Source: Rhodococcus sp. OK302
Lineage (GTDB): Bacteria > Actinomycetota > Actinomycetes > Mycobacteriales > Mycobacteriaceae
Assembly (NCBI RefSeq): GCF_002245895.1
Contig: NZ_NPJZ01000001.1
Location: 1,524,501-1,588,500 of the forward strand
Length of the DNA stretch: 64,000 bases
Direction: 5' to 3'
The notes beneath the pieces were generated by a model. It made no database searches. It was not told the origin of the DNA and worked only from the letters and a program-made list of their open reading frames with translations. The position numbers and the translations under genes are program-made. Positions 27,833 through 36,961 of the stretch are shown here, piece by piece; the first letter of the stretch is position 1; each line of letters starts with the position of its first letter.

Positions 27833-29044
27833 ATGCCCACACGGACGCGCGTCGCTGTAGGTGGTGGTGAATCCGCTCCACGTACCCGACCGAAGGATCG
27901 CAAGGCGCAGATCGCGGCCGTTGCGGCCGAGGCTTTCAGCGAACGCGGCTACCACGCGGTCGGTATCGACGATATTGCGTCGGCGGTCGGAGTGTCCGGT
28001 CCGGCGCTGTATCGCCATTTCCCCAACAAGTACGCGTTGTTCGTCCACGCGGTAGAGAACCTGTCCCGGGCGTTGCTCGACGCGACTGATGCGGCACGGT
28101 GCGCGCGTGACGATCCACGCGAACAGTTGCAAGCCGTGATGGTTGCGGTCATCGGCGTCACCCTCGAGAATCGGCGTCGGGGCGGACTCTATCGATGGGA
28201 AGGCCGCTATCTGGAAAAGGCGGATCGCGAGAATCTGCGCCTCGAGGTGCTTGCGTTACGTCAACGGATAGCGGACCCATTGTCGACGGTCCGTCCGGAA
28301 CTCGATCGTGCACACCTCGACCTCGTCACATTAGCCGTCCTGAGTGTGATCGGAAGTGTCACGGCACATCGGTCGGCGTTGCCGCCCAAACAGATCGAAG
28401 CATTGATGCTCTCCGTGTGCTGGTCGGTTATCGATATCGATCTATCGCAGATCGCGCCTTCGGCCGATTCCACGAAAATAATGAAGCAGATTCCGGGACT
28501 TGTCCGAACGTCGAAACGTGAAGTACTGCTTCATGAAGCGGTACTTCTCTTCTACGAACGCGGTTATCACGAGGTCAGTATCGAGGAAATCGGAACTGCT
28601 GCCGGCATCACCGCTTCGAGTGTGTACCGGTACTTTCCGAGTAAGGCAGATCTTCTTGCTGCGGCATTCCATCGTGCGTCTGATCGACTGAACGTGACTT
28701 TGGGTTCGGCGTTGGCAGAATCGGAGACCCCGCTGCAGGCAGCCCACACCCTTGCCGAGAGGTACGTCGCTGTCTTCTTCGCTCAGAGTGAGTTACTCGC
28801 CGTGTATTTCGCGGAAATCGGAAACTTGCCCGATGATGCACGTGCGGAATTGCGCAAGATTCAGCGACTCAACATCGAAGAGTGGGCGCACCTGTGCGTC
28901 GAAGCGAGGCCCGAATTGACGGTGGTGCAAGCGAGATTCCTTGTTCACGCGGCATTGGGACTGGTGTTCGACGTAGGTCGCATCGTTGGCTTCTCGGAAG
29001 CGGAACGAGTCTCGGCATTGTTGTGCGCGACGTTGCTCGGCTGA
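27833..29044 (+). CDS. Regulator with two tandem TetR domains
   Basis: A 403-residue protein made of two TetR units. The first helix-turn-helix is near the N-terminus (YHAVGIDDIASAVGVSGPAL then YRHFPNKYALF); the second lies about 240 residues later (YHEVSIEEIGTAAGITASSV, YRYFPSKADLL). Each is followed by a helical ligand-type domain. Ordinary TetR proteins have one unit and dimerise; this one could act as a built-in pseudo-dimer. ATG at 27833 follows GGAGGG at short spacing; ATG 27800 is an alternative. Divergent from the echA-fadD5-like operon, so it likely represses it in response to an acyl-CoA. Confidence 0.88.
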   Translation: MPTRTRVAVGGGESAPRTRPKDRKAQIAAVAAEAFSERGYHAVGIDDIASAVGVSGPALYRHFPNKYALFVHAVENLSRALLDATDAARCARDDPREQLQAVMVAVIGVTLENRRRGGLYRWEGRYLEKADRENLRLEVLALRQRIADPLSTVRPELDRAHLDLVTLAVLSVIGSVTAHRSALPPKQIEALMLSVCWSVIDIDLSQIAPSADSTKIMKQIPGLVRTSKREVLLHEAVLLFYERGYHEVSIEEIGTAAGITASSVYRYFPSKADLLAAAFHRASDRLNVTLGSALAESETPLQAAHTLAERYVAVFFAQSELLAVYFAEIGNLPDDARAELRKIQRLNIEEWAHLCVEARPELTVVQARFLVHAALGLVFDVGRIVGFSEAERVSALLCATLLG

Positions 29045-29108
29045 AGTGGGTAGGTTTGAACGGCAAGGCGTTCACCGATCCATCCGTCGACGGAAGCAGG
29101 GACACCCA

Positions 29109-29543
29109 ATGCCAACTCGTACCGCACGCACCGCCTGGAACGGCACACTCGAAGCCGGGTCCGGGCAGGTCGAACTCACCAGTTCCGGGGCCGCGACCTT
29201 CAACGTCTCATTTCCCAAACGTGCTGCCGACGAAGCCGGCGGCACTACAAGTCCTGAGGAACTGATCGCAGCAGCGCATTCCTCCTGCTACGCAATGCAG
29301 TTGTCGGCGCTGATCGCTGAGGCCGGCGGAACTCCGCAGAGTCTCGACATCACCGCCGATGTTTCGCTGGGCCCCGACACCGTCGGCTTCAAGCTCACCG
29401 GCATCACGCTCACCGTCCGCGCCGAGGTCGACGGTCTCGACGCGGACGCATTCGCGAAAGTTGCGCAGGCAGCGAAGGAAACATGCCCGGTCAGTAAGGC
29501 CCTGACGGGCGTCGAGATCACGCTGGACGCGGCACTGGATTAA
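29109..29543 (+). CDS. OsmC family peroxiredoxin
   Basis: A 144-residue OsmC/Ohr-type thiol peroxidase that reduces organic hydroperoxides. The two reactive cysteines are in AAHSSCYAMQLS and KETCPVSKAL, at the expected spacing. The N-terminal TARTAWNGTLEAGSG strand is typical of the OsmC branch. ATG at 29109 is used. It lies 64 bases after the TetR regulator gene and is convergent with a membrane-protein gene whose 3' end it overlaps. Confidence 0.93.
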   Translation: MPTRTARTAWNGTLEAGSGQVELTSSGAATFNVSFPKRAADEAGGTTSPEELIAAAHSSCYAMQLSALIAEAGGTPQSLDITADVSLGPDTVGFKLTGITLTVRAEVDGLDADAFAKVAQAAKETCPVSKALTGVEITLDAALD

Positions 29544-30000
29544 CGGTTCCGTACTCGAGCGCCCCCTCCGGCGCTCGAGTACGGTTTCGCGTGATCACGA
29601 AATAGCTCGCGATCAGGATCGGGAGTACCCAGAGATCCGAGGGGTCCCGGTAGACGAGGATCGGCGCGAAATCACCGCTGAATCCCTTTGCCGCCCAACG
29701 GAGAAATCCGATCGTGTATTCATACGCGTCGCCAACCACCGGAATCAGTTTCACAGCAGCGAAGCCGATTCCGGTGACAGCGACAGACCAGGCGATCGCT
29801 GCGGTGCCTACTAAAGTTCGGCGAGCAACTTCCAATACGGAAAGTAGCAGGATCGGGAACAGGAATACTCCGGCGATATCGGAGAGCTTCCCGGTCAACA
29901 CATTCCCGAACGCATCTTTGAGTACGTGATCGTTGATCAGGACTACGGCGACGGAGATGAGTACCAACGGTCGCAGCAGCAGATCGCCTGGGCGGTTCAC
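29518..30000 (-). CDS. Hypothetical membrane protein, 160 aa
   Basis: Four to five hydrophobic segments are visible (LLLRPLVLISVAVVLIND; LSDIAGVFLFPILLLSVLEV; AIAWSVAVTGIGFAAVKLIP; LWVLPILIASYFVI). No family recognised. GTG at 30000 overlaps the stop of the DUF4352 gene as GTGA, so the two are translationally coupled. The last codons run into the osmC gene and across its terminator hairpin. Confidence 0.7.
   Translation of the reverse strand: MNRPGDLLLRPLVLISVAVVLINDHVLKDAFGNVLTGKLSDIAGVFLFPILLLSVLEVARRTLVGTAAIAWSVAVTGIGFAAVKLIPVVGDAYEYTIGFLRWAAKGFSGDFAPILVYRDPSDLWVLPILIASYFVITRNRTRAPEGALEYGTVNPVPRPA
29549..29584. terminator. osmC terminator inside convergent gene end
   Basis: CCGTACTCGAGCGCC / GGCGCTCGAGTACGG, 15-base perfect arms with a six-base loop, followed by TTTCG. 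It starts five bases after the osmC stop and lies within the 3' coding end of the opposing gene. Confidence 0.8.
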
Positions 30001-30512
30001 GAGAGGTTGATGGTTGCCGAACCGGACGACAACAGGTCGCACTTGAACTGCAGGCGCAGGCCCGTAGCTGCCTCGGGGACCTCATAGGACAGTTCGCCGC
30101 GCTTGGCTGCTCCGGGGGCGAGTTCGCCGTCGACGGTGGACGTACTGCTGTCGGTGATGGTCATGTTGTAGGACTTGTTCGCGCTGTCCTGTAGTTCGAA
30201 GCACATCACCGAGGACACAGTCTCGGGCTTGTCGTTGTTATTGGTCACCTCTGTGTCGATCACGACGTAGCGATTTCCGGGATCCGGGGCCAGGAACTGG
30301 TTTGTCGAGACGTACGGGTCGACAACGCCGTGTACCTGGACGCGCCAGTCTCCGAGGTCGACGACGTCGCCGACTCCGAATGTCGAAGCGGGCGCCGACG
30401 ATGATCCGCCGCCTTCGGCCTTCTTTGCTTCGTTGGATTCGCCCGAAGCGATGGTCGCGAACAGTGCTGCGCCGACGGCCAGGATAACGAGGGGAGTGCG
30501 GAGGGATCGCAT
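29997..30512 (-). CDS. DUF4352-type exported protein
   Basis: A 171-residue protein with an N-terminal hydrophobic signal (LRTPLVILAVGAALFATIAS) lacking a lipobox Cys, a Ser/Gly linker, and a beta-rich domain (VVDLGDWRVQVHGV, NRYVVIDTEVTNN) typical of DUF4352 immunoglobulin-like domains. ATG at 30512. Coupled to the membrane protein that follows. Probable cell-envelope protein of unknown role. Confidence 0.78.
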   Translation of the reverse strand: MRSLRTPLVILAVGAALFATIASGESNEAKKAEGGGSSSAPASTFGVGDVVDLGDWRVQVHGVVDPYVSTNQFLAPDPGNRYVVIDTEVTNNNDKPETVSSVMCFELQDSANKSYNMTITDSSTSTVDGELAPGAAKRGELSYEVPEAATGLRLQFKCDLLSSGSATINLS

Positions 30513-30702
30513 GATGTGCGCCTTTCGAGAGTGGGTATGGCACTAGTCAACGGTGTTGCGGGTGCCTGGCGCGTCGGCCGAATGATCGGGTCGGCTCCTC
30601 CTTTCGGTCGGTGTTCTTGCGCGTCGGGGGTCCTTTCGGTTGATTCGAGTCGTCGGTGGCAGTAGATACGCTTACTCGGTGATCACTACCCGAGGAAGTA
30701 CT

Positions 30703-31893
30703 GTGCGGCGACGCGTATGGACAACTGCCGCCGTCTCCTTGAGCATCTTCTGTTCGCTCATGACAGTGAGCATTGCCGGGTCGTCGGGAAATATGCCACC
30801 GTGGAATATCGGTATCGGATTTGTCTTGAGCGTGACCGGCGGGATCGCTCTCATCTGGCGCCATCAGCGTCCCTGGGAAGTTCTCGCAATCACGTTGGTG
30901 GGGCCTCTGTTCTTCGTAACCGATGCAACTGCCGCACTGATCGCATTGTTCACAGTTGCTCGCTTCGCCCGCGGGCCGCGGCTGATTGCTGCCGGGGTGG
31001 CGGTCTATGTGGTGTGTGGAATCTCGTTGACTTACGACGCTTTTCGCGATCGGGAGTACTCGGCACTCACTCTGGGAACTGCCATGCCGAAAGACGGCAC
31101 GGAGCTCGAGCAGTACAACTTGGCAATCTGGATTCCGTGGCTTGTCGCAGCAGTAATGGTCGGCGTCGTTCTCGCGCTGTCACTACTCGTCCGAACCAAA
31201 TCGGCGCTTGTCGAGGCAGAGCACGTCCGTGATTTGGCTACCGAGAAAACCGATGTCATGCGTGACGAGATGATTCGCACCGAGGAAAGAACGCGCATTG
31301 CCCGCGACATGCACGACACCATCGCGGCCAGTTTGAGTCGAATCTCGTTGTTCGCGGGCGGACTGCAAGTCAGTGCCGCTGACAATCCCGAGAAGGTGGT
31401 CAACACGGCGGCAATGATTCGGACGACGGCACATGAGGCGTTGGACGAACTCAAAAGCATCGTGGGAGTGCTTCGCGGAACCGGTGATCGAGGTGCTCGA
31501 AGCGGGCATCAGGGCATCGACGCCGTCGGCGACCTGGTCAACGGAGCGCGGGCCGCCGGAATCCATTGCCGCCTCGAAACCGAATTGCTTCCCGGTGACG
31601 TGGGCATGTTGGCCGGACACGTTTGTTATCGCGTTGTGCAGGAAGCGCTCACGAATGCGCAGAAGTACGCCAGTGACCAGGCTCTGGTCATCTCTGTCAC
31701 GGGATCACCGCATGACGGCATTCGGATCATGGCACGGAACAGGCTCAGCGATCTGCCGGCGATGACGAAGGTCGGTTCGCGGTCGGGACTGAGAGGTTTG
31801 GCCGAGCAGGCACGAGAGATCGGCGGAAAGGTCGAGGCCGGCGTTGTCGGTCCCGATTTCGTGGTCAGTTGCTGGGTGCCCTGGTTCGCGTAG
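30703..31893 (+). CDS. Sensor histidine kinase (NarL-type system)
   Basis: A 396-residue kinase of the HisKA_3 class. The N-terminal half has several membrane segments (AVSLSIFCSLMTVSIAG to IWIPWLVAAVMVGVVLALSLL). The phospho-acceptor His204 is in RIARDMHDTIAASLSR, followed by a HATPase domain (VVQEALTNAQKYAS and the GLRGLAEQAREIGG ATP lid). GTG at 30703, six bases after GAGGA, is preferred to the upstream TTG at 30640. It pairs with the response regulator that begins 50 bases downstream. The signal is unknown. Confidence 0.9.
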   Translation: MRRRVWTTAAVSLSIFCSLMTVSIAGSSGNMPPWNIGIGFVLSVTGGIALIWRHQRPWEVLAITLVGPLFFVTDATAALIALFTVARFARGPRLIAAGVAVYVVCGISLTYDAFRDREYSALTLGTAMPKDGTELEQYNLAIWIPWLVAAVMVGVVLALSLLVRTKSALVEAEHVRDLATEKTDVMRDEMIRTEERTRIARDMHDTIAASLSRISLFAGGLQVSAADNPEKVVNTAAMIRTTAHEALDELKSIVGVLRGTGDRGARSGHQGIDAVGDLVNGARAAGIHCRLETELLPGDVGMLAGHVCYRVVQEALTNAQKYASDQALVISVTGSPHDGIRIMARNRLSDLPAMTKVGSRSGLRGLAEQAREIGGKVEAGVVGPDFVVSCWVPWFA

Positions 31894-31942
31894 CCCTTCT
31901 GTGTCTGGATCTGTCGGTGGCGCTCGGTAATCTGAGCGCACC

Positions 31943-32596
31943 ATGAACACAGACTCGCGCATTACGGTGCTGATTGTCGACAACGACGCCTGGGTTCGGC
32001 GCGGGATGAAAGACATCCTCGAGGCCGCTCCGGACATCGTGGTGGTTGCCGAGGCCGAGGACGGAGACCAGGTTGCTGCCAAGGTCACTCGATTTCGCCC
32101 TCACGTCGTGCTGATGGATCTCAAGATGACGCGTGTCGGTGGTTTGGAGGCGACGCGTGAGCTGATGTCCATGCCTAATCCGCCCAAGGTCATTGCGATG
32201 ACGGCATTCGACGTGGATGGCGTCGTAGTCGAGGCGGTGGAGGCCGGAGCGCACAGTTTTATGCGGAAAGACGGTGCACCAGAAGACTTTCAGCAGGCTG
32301 TACGCGTCGTTGCGTCGGATCACGCCTTGTTCAGTCGGGATTCGCTTCGAGCGATCGTGGCGTCTGCTCCACGTCAGCAGGTTCCGGATCAGGCGGCTTT
32401 GTCGGTCCTCACCGACCGTGAGCGCGAGGTTCTGGCAGAGTTGGCCACAGGTCTGGGGAACAGCGATATTGCGGCGCGCATGTACCTCGGTGAGACCACG
32501 ATCAAGTCGCACATCTCGTCGTTGTTCTCGAAACTCGGAGTGAACAACCGGGTGAGTGCGTCGTTGGTTGCGTACCGATGTGGCCTGGTCACCTGA
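31943..32596 (+). CDS. NarL/FixJ family response regulator
   Basis: A 217-residue regulator. The receiver domain carries the phosphorylation site D59 in VVLMDLKMTRVGG and the acidic pair near DNDAW; the conserved Lys is in FMRKDGAP. The C-terminal LuxR-type helix-turn-helix is LTDREREVLAELATGLGNSD with IAARMYLGETTIKSHISSLF. Partner of the upstream histidine kinase. Its 3' end seems to have been copied along with the following oxidoreductase gene in a tandem duplication. Confidence 0.95.
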   Translation: MNTDSRITVLIVDNDAWVRRGMKDILEAAPDIVVVAEAEDGDQVAAKVTRFRPHVVLMDLKMTRVGGLEATRELMSMPNPPKVIAMTAFDVDGVVVEAVEAGAHSFMRKDGAPEDFQQAVRVVASDHALFSRDSLRAIVASAPRQQVPDQAALSVLTDREREVLAELATGLGNSDIAARMYLGETTIKSHISSLFSKLGVNNRVSASLVAYRCGLVT

Positions 32597-32637
32597 TGTC
32601 GGGATTAATCGGACCCGTTTGTGTTGTTGCACCTTCG

Positions 32638-33312
32638 GTGACTGATCAAATTGTGATTGACCAAGACGCGACCGGCCAGGACATCGTTGTCGAGGTGTGG
32701 TCGGATGTTCTTTGCCCATGGTGCTACATCGGCAAGACCCGTTTTCACGCTGCGCTCGACAGGTTCGAGAACAAGGACCGCGTCAAGGTCATCTGGCGTT
32801 CGTATCAGCTGGCTCCCGAGACTCCGGTGGGTGAGGGCCGCGCAGTGGTTGATGCCATGGCCGCGCGGCGAGGCACCACACCGGATCAGCTGGGAGAAGT
32901 CCTCGACCACGTCACGGCCACGGCAGCCGAGCTCGGTCTGGAATTGAATTACGACACTGCCCTCGCATCCAACACCTTTGACGCTCACCGGTTGCTTCAC
33001 TTGGCCGGGGATAAGCAGTCGGACCTTCTGGATGCACTGTTCAAGGCCTACTTCAGGGACGGCAAGATGATCGACGACCGTGAAGAACTGGTCCGCATCG
33101 CCGTCAGCGTGGGATTGGATGCGGATACGGTTCGGGATCAACTTGCTTCCGACGCAGCAGCCGACGCGGTTCGCGAGGATCTGTCGATGGCGCGTCAGTT
33201 CCAGGTGAGCGGTGTTCCGTTCTTTGTTGCCAACCGTGCAATAGCGGTCTCCGGTGCACAAACGGAAGACGTGTTCTTGCAGTTACTCGCTGCGGCTTCC
33301 CAACCTGCCTGA
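32638..33312 (+). CDS. DsbA/FrnE family oxidoreductase, copy 1
   Basis: A 224-residue 2-hydroxychromene isomerase/DsbA-fold protein of the FrnE type. The redox motif is CPWC in WSDVLCPWCYIGKTRF; the cis-Pro loop is SGVPFF. No signal peptide, so it acts in the cytosol. GTG at 32638 (MTDQIVIDQD) is preferred: the 60 bases before it are the same in both copies because they derive from the regulator's 3' end, not because they code. Very close to copy 2; most differences fall between residues about 75 and 110. Confidence 0.9.
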   Translation: MTDQIVIDQDATGQDIVVEVWSDVLCPWCYIGKTRFHAALDRFENKDRVKVIWRSYQLAPETPVGEGRAVVDAMAARRGTTPDQLGEVLDHVTATAAELGLELNYDTALASNTFDAHRLLHLAGDKQSDLLDALFKAYFRDGKMIDDREELVRIAVSVGLDADTVRDQLASDAAADAVREDLSMARQFQVSGVPFFVANRAIAVSGAQTEDVFLQLLAAASQPA

Positions 33313-33380
33313 GCTATCCGATGTGGCCTGGCCGGATGACGTCGGGATTATTCGGAGCAGTGTTTGTTGTTGGACCTTCG

Positions 33381-34055
33381 GTGACTGATCAAATTGTGAT
33401 TGACCAAGATGTGACCGGCCAGGACCTCACCGTCGAGGTGTGGTCGGATGTTGCGTGCCCGTGGTGCTACATCGGCAAGACCCGATTCCAAGCTGCTCTC
33501 GACCGTTTCGAGAACAAGGATCGCGTCAAGGTCATCTGGCGTTCGTACCAGCTGGCTCCCGAGACTCCGGTGGGCGAGGGCCGCACCGAACTCGAGGCTC
33601 TGGTCGAGATGAAGGGAATGGCTCCGGATCAGGTGCGGCAGATGTTCTCTTCGGTTGCGAATACGGCAGCCGAGGTTGGCCTGGATCTCGATTTCGATAC
33701 CGCGATCGCCGCCAACACCTTCGACGCACACCGGTTGCTTCATCTGGCCGGAGACAAGCAGGCTGACCTACTCGAGGCTCTGTTCAAAGCGCACTTCAGT
33801 GACGGCAAGGTGATCGACGACCGCGAAGAACTGGTCCGCATCGCTGTCAGTGTGGGATTGGATGCGGATACCGTCCGCGCGCAACTTGCCTCCGACGCAG
33901 CAGCCGACGCGGTTCGCGAGGATCTGTCGATGGCGCGTCAGTTCCAGGTGAGCGGTGTTCCGTTCTTTGTTGCCAATCGTGCAATAGCAGTGTCCGGTGC
34001 TCAGCCCGAAGAGGTGTTCTTGCAGTTGCTCACTCAGGCCTCCGAGTCGGCCTGA
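33381..34055 (+). CDS. DsbA/FrnE family oxidoreductase, copy 2
   Basis: A 224-residue near-twin of the upstream gene, with CPWC in WSDVACPWCYIGKTRF and SGVPFF. Starts, lengths and C-termini (DVFLQLL / EVFLQLL) align without gaps. The variable patch (RTELEALVEMKGMAPDQV here, RAVVDAMAARRGTTPDQL in copy 1) lies in the helical insertion that shapes the substrate site, suggesting divergence in specificity. Its last 22 bases overlap the convergent GAF regulator gene. Confidence 0.9.
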   Translation: MTDQIVIDQDVTGQDLTVEVWSDVACPWCYIGKTRFQAALDRFENKDRVKVIWRSYQLAPETPVGEGRTELEALVEMKGMAPDQVRQMFSSVANTAAEVGLDLDFDTAIAANTFDAHRLLHLAGDKQADLLEALFKAHFSDGKVIDDREELVRIAVSVGLDADTVRAQLASDAAADAVREDLSMARQFQVSGVPFFVANRAIAVSGAQPEEVFLQLLTQASESA

Positions 34056-35338
34056 TGCAATCGGCTGGCGCACACTGCCGGAGCACTCGAGAACGGCAGT
34101 AGGTATGCGCCGACGTCGGGGACGGAGAGGGTGACGTCTGCAGCGTCGACAAACCTGTAGGGCTGCGCCGCAACAACTCCCGCCAAATTCTTACGTAGAC
34201 GAGACATTTCGGCCCGTACGGTTACCGTGCGGGCCGAGTCTCCGAACAGATCATGCGCCAACTGCGATGCTGTTCGTCCGCTCCGCTCGGATCCCAGGAG
34301 AAACAGAATTTCCGCATGCCTCGGTGTGGGAGAGTACGTCCATTCCCCAGATCCTGATGTCACGGTCACGGACATGTTCTCGGAGTCTCGGAGGTCGATG
34401 TGTATCGCGGCGGCCGCGATCTCGGTGCCGGACGTCGTCGGGCGAATTAGCCAACCGCCGGGGAGCGGATTCAATTCGCACAGACCGAGCGACGGAAACC
34501 AGGTCTTGCCGGGCGTCATTGCAGTGGGAAGCAGGATTCGCGTGCGATGTGGGAGCGAATCGACTGCAGCAACCCAGCCGTGAGAATCGGTAACCAGTGC
34601 CGGAGAACTGCCACGCGCAAGCATCGGTGCTGCGACAGAACGTAATTGGTCGAGGTTGTCGCGATGTTTGTCGCGCAAGTGCGATTGGGCGAGGCGTGCG
34701 ACGGCGTCGACCAGGGCAAGAGTGGTGGGATGGACGGTTTTGGCCGGGCCGCTGATGTCCACGACACCGATGACACGACCGTCGCGCGGATCTCGGATCG
34801 GTGCACCGGCGCAGGTCCACGAATGATGGCTGCGCGCATAGTGTTCGGCCGAAAATATCTGGACGGCCTGACTTGACACCAGTGCGGTGCCGATGGCGTT
34901 GGTGCCGACCGAATTCTCTGCCCAGTTCGCGCCCTCGATGAATCCGAGCCGTGCGGCCTGATCCAGTACGCGATGGGAACCGCTGCGCCACAGCACTGTT
35001 CCGTGGATATCCGCGACCACCATGATGTTTTCACCGCTCGCGGTAACTGATTCGAGCCCGCGAGTCACATCGTCGAGAACGTCGTAGAGGCCGGATTCGC
35101 GGCGTCGTAGGTCTAGTTCGGCTACATCCATCGACGGTTCGGTGTGATTCTGCTCGGGATCTACTCCGAGATCTTTCAAGCGCTGCCAGGACTGACGCAC
35201 CACATCGCGGGGGCGTGCCGGCGATTTGTCGCCGGCCATCGTCGCGTCGTACACCGCGGCGAGGGTCCTCGCGTAGTTACGAGGATCCTCGCCGGGTGGC
35301 ATCGCGGGTTCGGGTAGCCGAGTCTCGACAGTGGACAT
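34034..35338 (-). CDS. GAF-domain transcriptional regulator without AAA domain
   Basis: A 434-residue protein. The N-terminal part is like AcoR-type activators: VVRQSWQRLKDLGVDPE, then a GAF sensor (GANWAENSVGTNAIGTAL, CAGAPIRDPRDGRVIGVVDISG; about 90-225). The AAA+ sigma-54 interaction module that normally follows is absent. The C-terminus instead has a winged-helix-like region (RTASQLAHDLFGDSARTVTVRAEMSRLRK). This layout occurs in actinobacteria, which lack sigma-54. The 3' end overlaps the FrnE copy 2 end by 22 bases. Confidence 0.88.
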   Translation of the reverse strand: MSTVETRLPEPAMPPGEDPRNYARTLAAVYDATMAGDKSPARPRDVVRQSWQRLKDLGVDPEQNHTEPSMDVAELDLRRRESGLYDVLDDVTRGLESVTASGENIMVVADIHGTVLWRSGSHRVLDQAARLGFIEGANWAENSVGTNAIGTALVSSQAVQIFSAEHYARSHHSWTCAGAPIRDPRDGRVIGVVDISGPAKTVHPTTLALVDAVARLAQSHLRDKHRDNLDQLRSVAAPMLARGSSPALVTDSHGWVAAVDSLPHRTRILLPTAMTPGKTWFPSLGLCELNPLPGGWLIRPTTSGTEIAAAAIHIDLRDSENMSVTVTSGSGEWTYSPTPRHAEILFLLGSERSGRTASQLAHDLFGDSARTVTVRAEMSRLRKNLAGVVAAQPYRFVDAADVTLSVPDVGAYLLPFSSAPAVCASRLHQADSEA

Positions 35339-35467
35339 GTCAGCGGCTGATCGATCCGGTGGTTGTGGCGCTCATCCAGGTCTCCTCGTTGGCATTGGCC
35401 GATGAGAGAGTTATATGTGATGGCGACCACACTATAGAAGGGTTGCAGGTGGTTGCAATGTGCAGAG

Positions 35468-36910
35468 TCAGACCTTCGCGACAGGCTGCGGTGCAACCAT
35501 TTCGACTGGAGGATTCACCTTTCGGGCCGGAATCAGCGTCGTGATGGCGGCCGCGAACAGTGCGGCGCCGCAAGCGATGAGAAGGCCGGTGCGGAATCCG
35601 GCTTCCGTCGGCAGGGTGTGCCCGCCGAAGTCCATGCTCATCTGCGCGAGAACAACGCCGACGACGGCAGCGGAGATCGAGGTGCCGACCGAGCGCATCA
35701 GTGTGTTGAAGCTGTTTGCCGATCCGGTAGCGGACGGCGGGACAGCGCCCATGATCAGTGCCGGCATCGAGCCGTAGGCAAGGCCGATTCCCGCGTTGCA
35801 GATGCACGTGACGATCAACAGTCCCCAGGGCGTTCCCATGAGGAACATCGAGGATCCGTAACCCGCGGCGATGACCAGAGTTCCGAGCAGCAGCGTTATT
35901 TTGGGCCCCCGGCTAGCGGAGAGTTTTGCGCCGGCGACTGAGACAGTCATCATGACAAACCCGCCGGGTAGCATCCACAGTCCCATTGCCAGCATCGACT
36001 GTCCCATGCCGTATCCGGTGGCTTCGGGCAGCTGAAGGAGTTGCGGAAGGATCAGTGCCTGGGCGTACATTGCGAAGCCGACTGCGATGGAAGCCCCATT
36101 GGTGAACAACACCTGAGGCCGCGCGGCGATGCGGAGATCGACCAACGGATCGTCGGTGCTCAGCTCCCACCAACCCCAGGCTGCCAGGACGATGATGGTG
36201 GTCGCGAACAGTCCGAGGATCGATCCGCTGGTCCAGCCCCAGTCGCCGCCTTTCGAGACGCCCAGGAGGAGCGATATCAAGCCGACTCCCAGGCCGAGGG
36301 CGCCGATCAGATCGAAGCGGCCACCGGGATTGTGCACGGGTGTGGTGGGAACGAAGAACCAGATCAGCACTGCGATGGCAACGCTGAGGACGGCAGATCC
36401 CCAGAAGAGGACGCGCCAACTGGTGTGCTCTGCCACGGCAGCAGCCATGGGGAGTCCGAGGGCTCCGCCGATGCCCATGGAAGAGCTCATCAGGGCGATT
36501 GCGGAATGCAGTTTCTCCGGGGGGAATAGATCGCGCAGTGCGCTGATACCCAACGGGATCATGCCGACGCCGATGCCCTGGAGTCCGCGGCCGATGACCA
36601 TCGGCATCAATGACGACGCCGTAGCGGCGACAACTGATCCGGCAATCAGGGGAATCGAGCAGATCAGGATCATCTTTCGTTTGCCGTACAGATCGCCGAG
36701 TCGGCCGGTGATCGGTGTTGCCACTGCGCCTGCGAGCAATGTGGCCGTGATGACCCACGACGCGTTGGATGCCGATGTGTTGAACAGTTTGGGGAGATCC
36801 CCGATCAGTGGCACGACGATCGTCTGCATGAGCGCAGCGACGATGCCCGCAAATGCGAGCACTCCGACGAGGCCGCCGGGGCGGACGTCGGGTTGCGTCG
36901 AACTTTCCAC
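35468..36910 (-). CDS. MFS drug exporter, DHA2 (14-TM) type
   Basis: A 480-residue proton-driven exporter with about 14 membrane segments. Markers: ASWVITATLLAGAVATPITGRLGDLYGKRKM (motif A) and GLQGIGVGMIPLG. GTG at 36910, six bases after AAGGAG, is chosen; the longer frame to 37177 covers the divergent promoter. It is transcribed away from a MarR regulator, a common arrangement for an inducible efflux pump. Confidence 0.94.
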   Translation of the reverse strand: MESSTQPDVRPGGLVGVLAFAGIVAALMQTIVVPLIGDLPKLFNTSASNASWVITATLLAGAVATPITGRLGDLYGKRKMILICSIPLIAGSVVAATASSLMPMVIGRGLQGIGVGMIPLGISALRDLFPPEKLHSAIALMSSSMGIGGALGLPMAAAVAEHTSWRVLFWGSAVLSVAIAVLIWFFVPTTPVHNPGGRFDLIGALGLGVGLISLLLGVSKGGDWGWTSGSILGLFATTIIVLAAWGWWELSTDDPLVDLRIAARPQVLFTNGASIAVGFAMYAQALILPQLLQLPEATGYGMGQSMLAMGLWMLPGGFVMMTVSVAGAKLSASRGPKITLLLGTLVIAAGYGSSMFLMGTPWGLLIVTCICNAGIGLAYGSMPALIMGAVPPSATGSANSFNTLMRSVGTSISAAVVGVVLAQMSMDFGGHTLPTEAGFRTGLLIACGAALFAAAITTLIPARKVNPPVEMVAPQPVAKV

Positions 36911-36940
36911 GCGCTTCTCCTTATTTGTATAAAGTAAAGA

Positions 36941-36952
36941 ATCGTTTACGAT
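36941..36952. promoter_or_regulatory. Candidate MarR operator palindrome 1
   Basis: ATCGT-TT-ACGAT, a perfect 12-base palindrome about 30 bases upstream of the exporter start in the exporter/marR intergenic region. Confidence 0.4.
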
Positions 36953-36961
36953 GCGAACGAG

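Noticed and set aside
32578..32637. Upstream start (ATG 32578, and ATG 33321 for copy 2) for the FrnE genes
   Set aside because: The shared leader is better explained by duplication of the regulator's 3' end; family-like sequence begins at the GTG codons.
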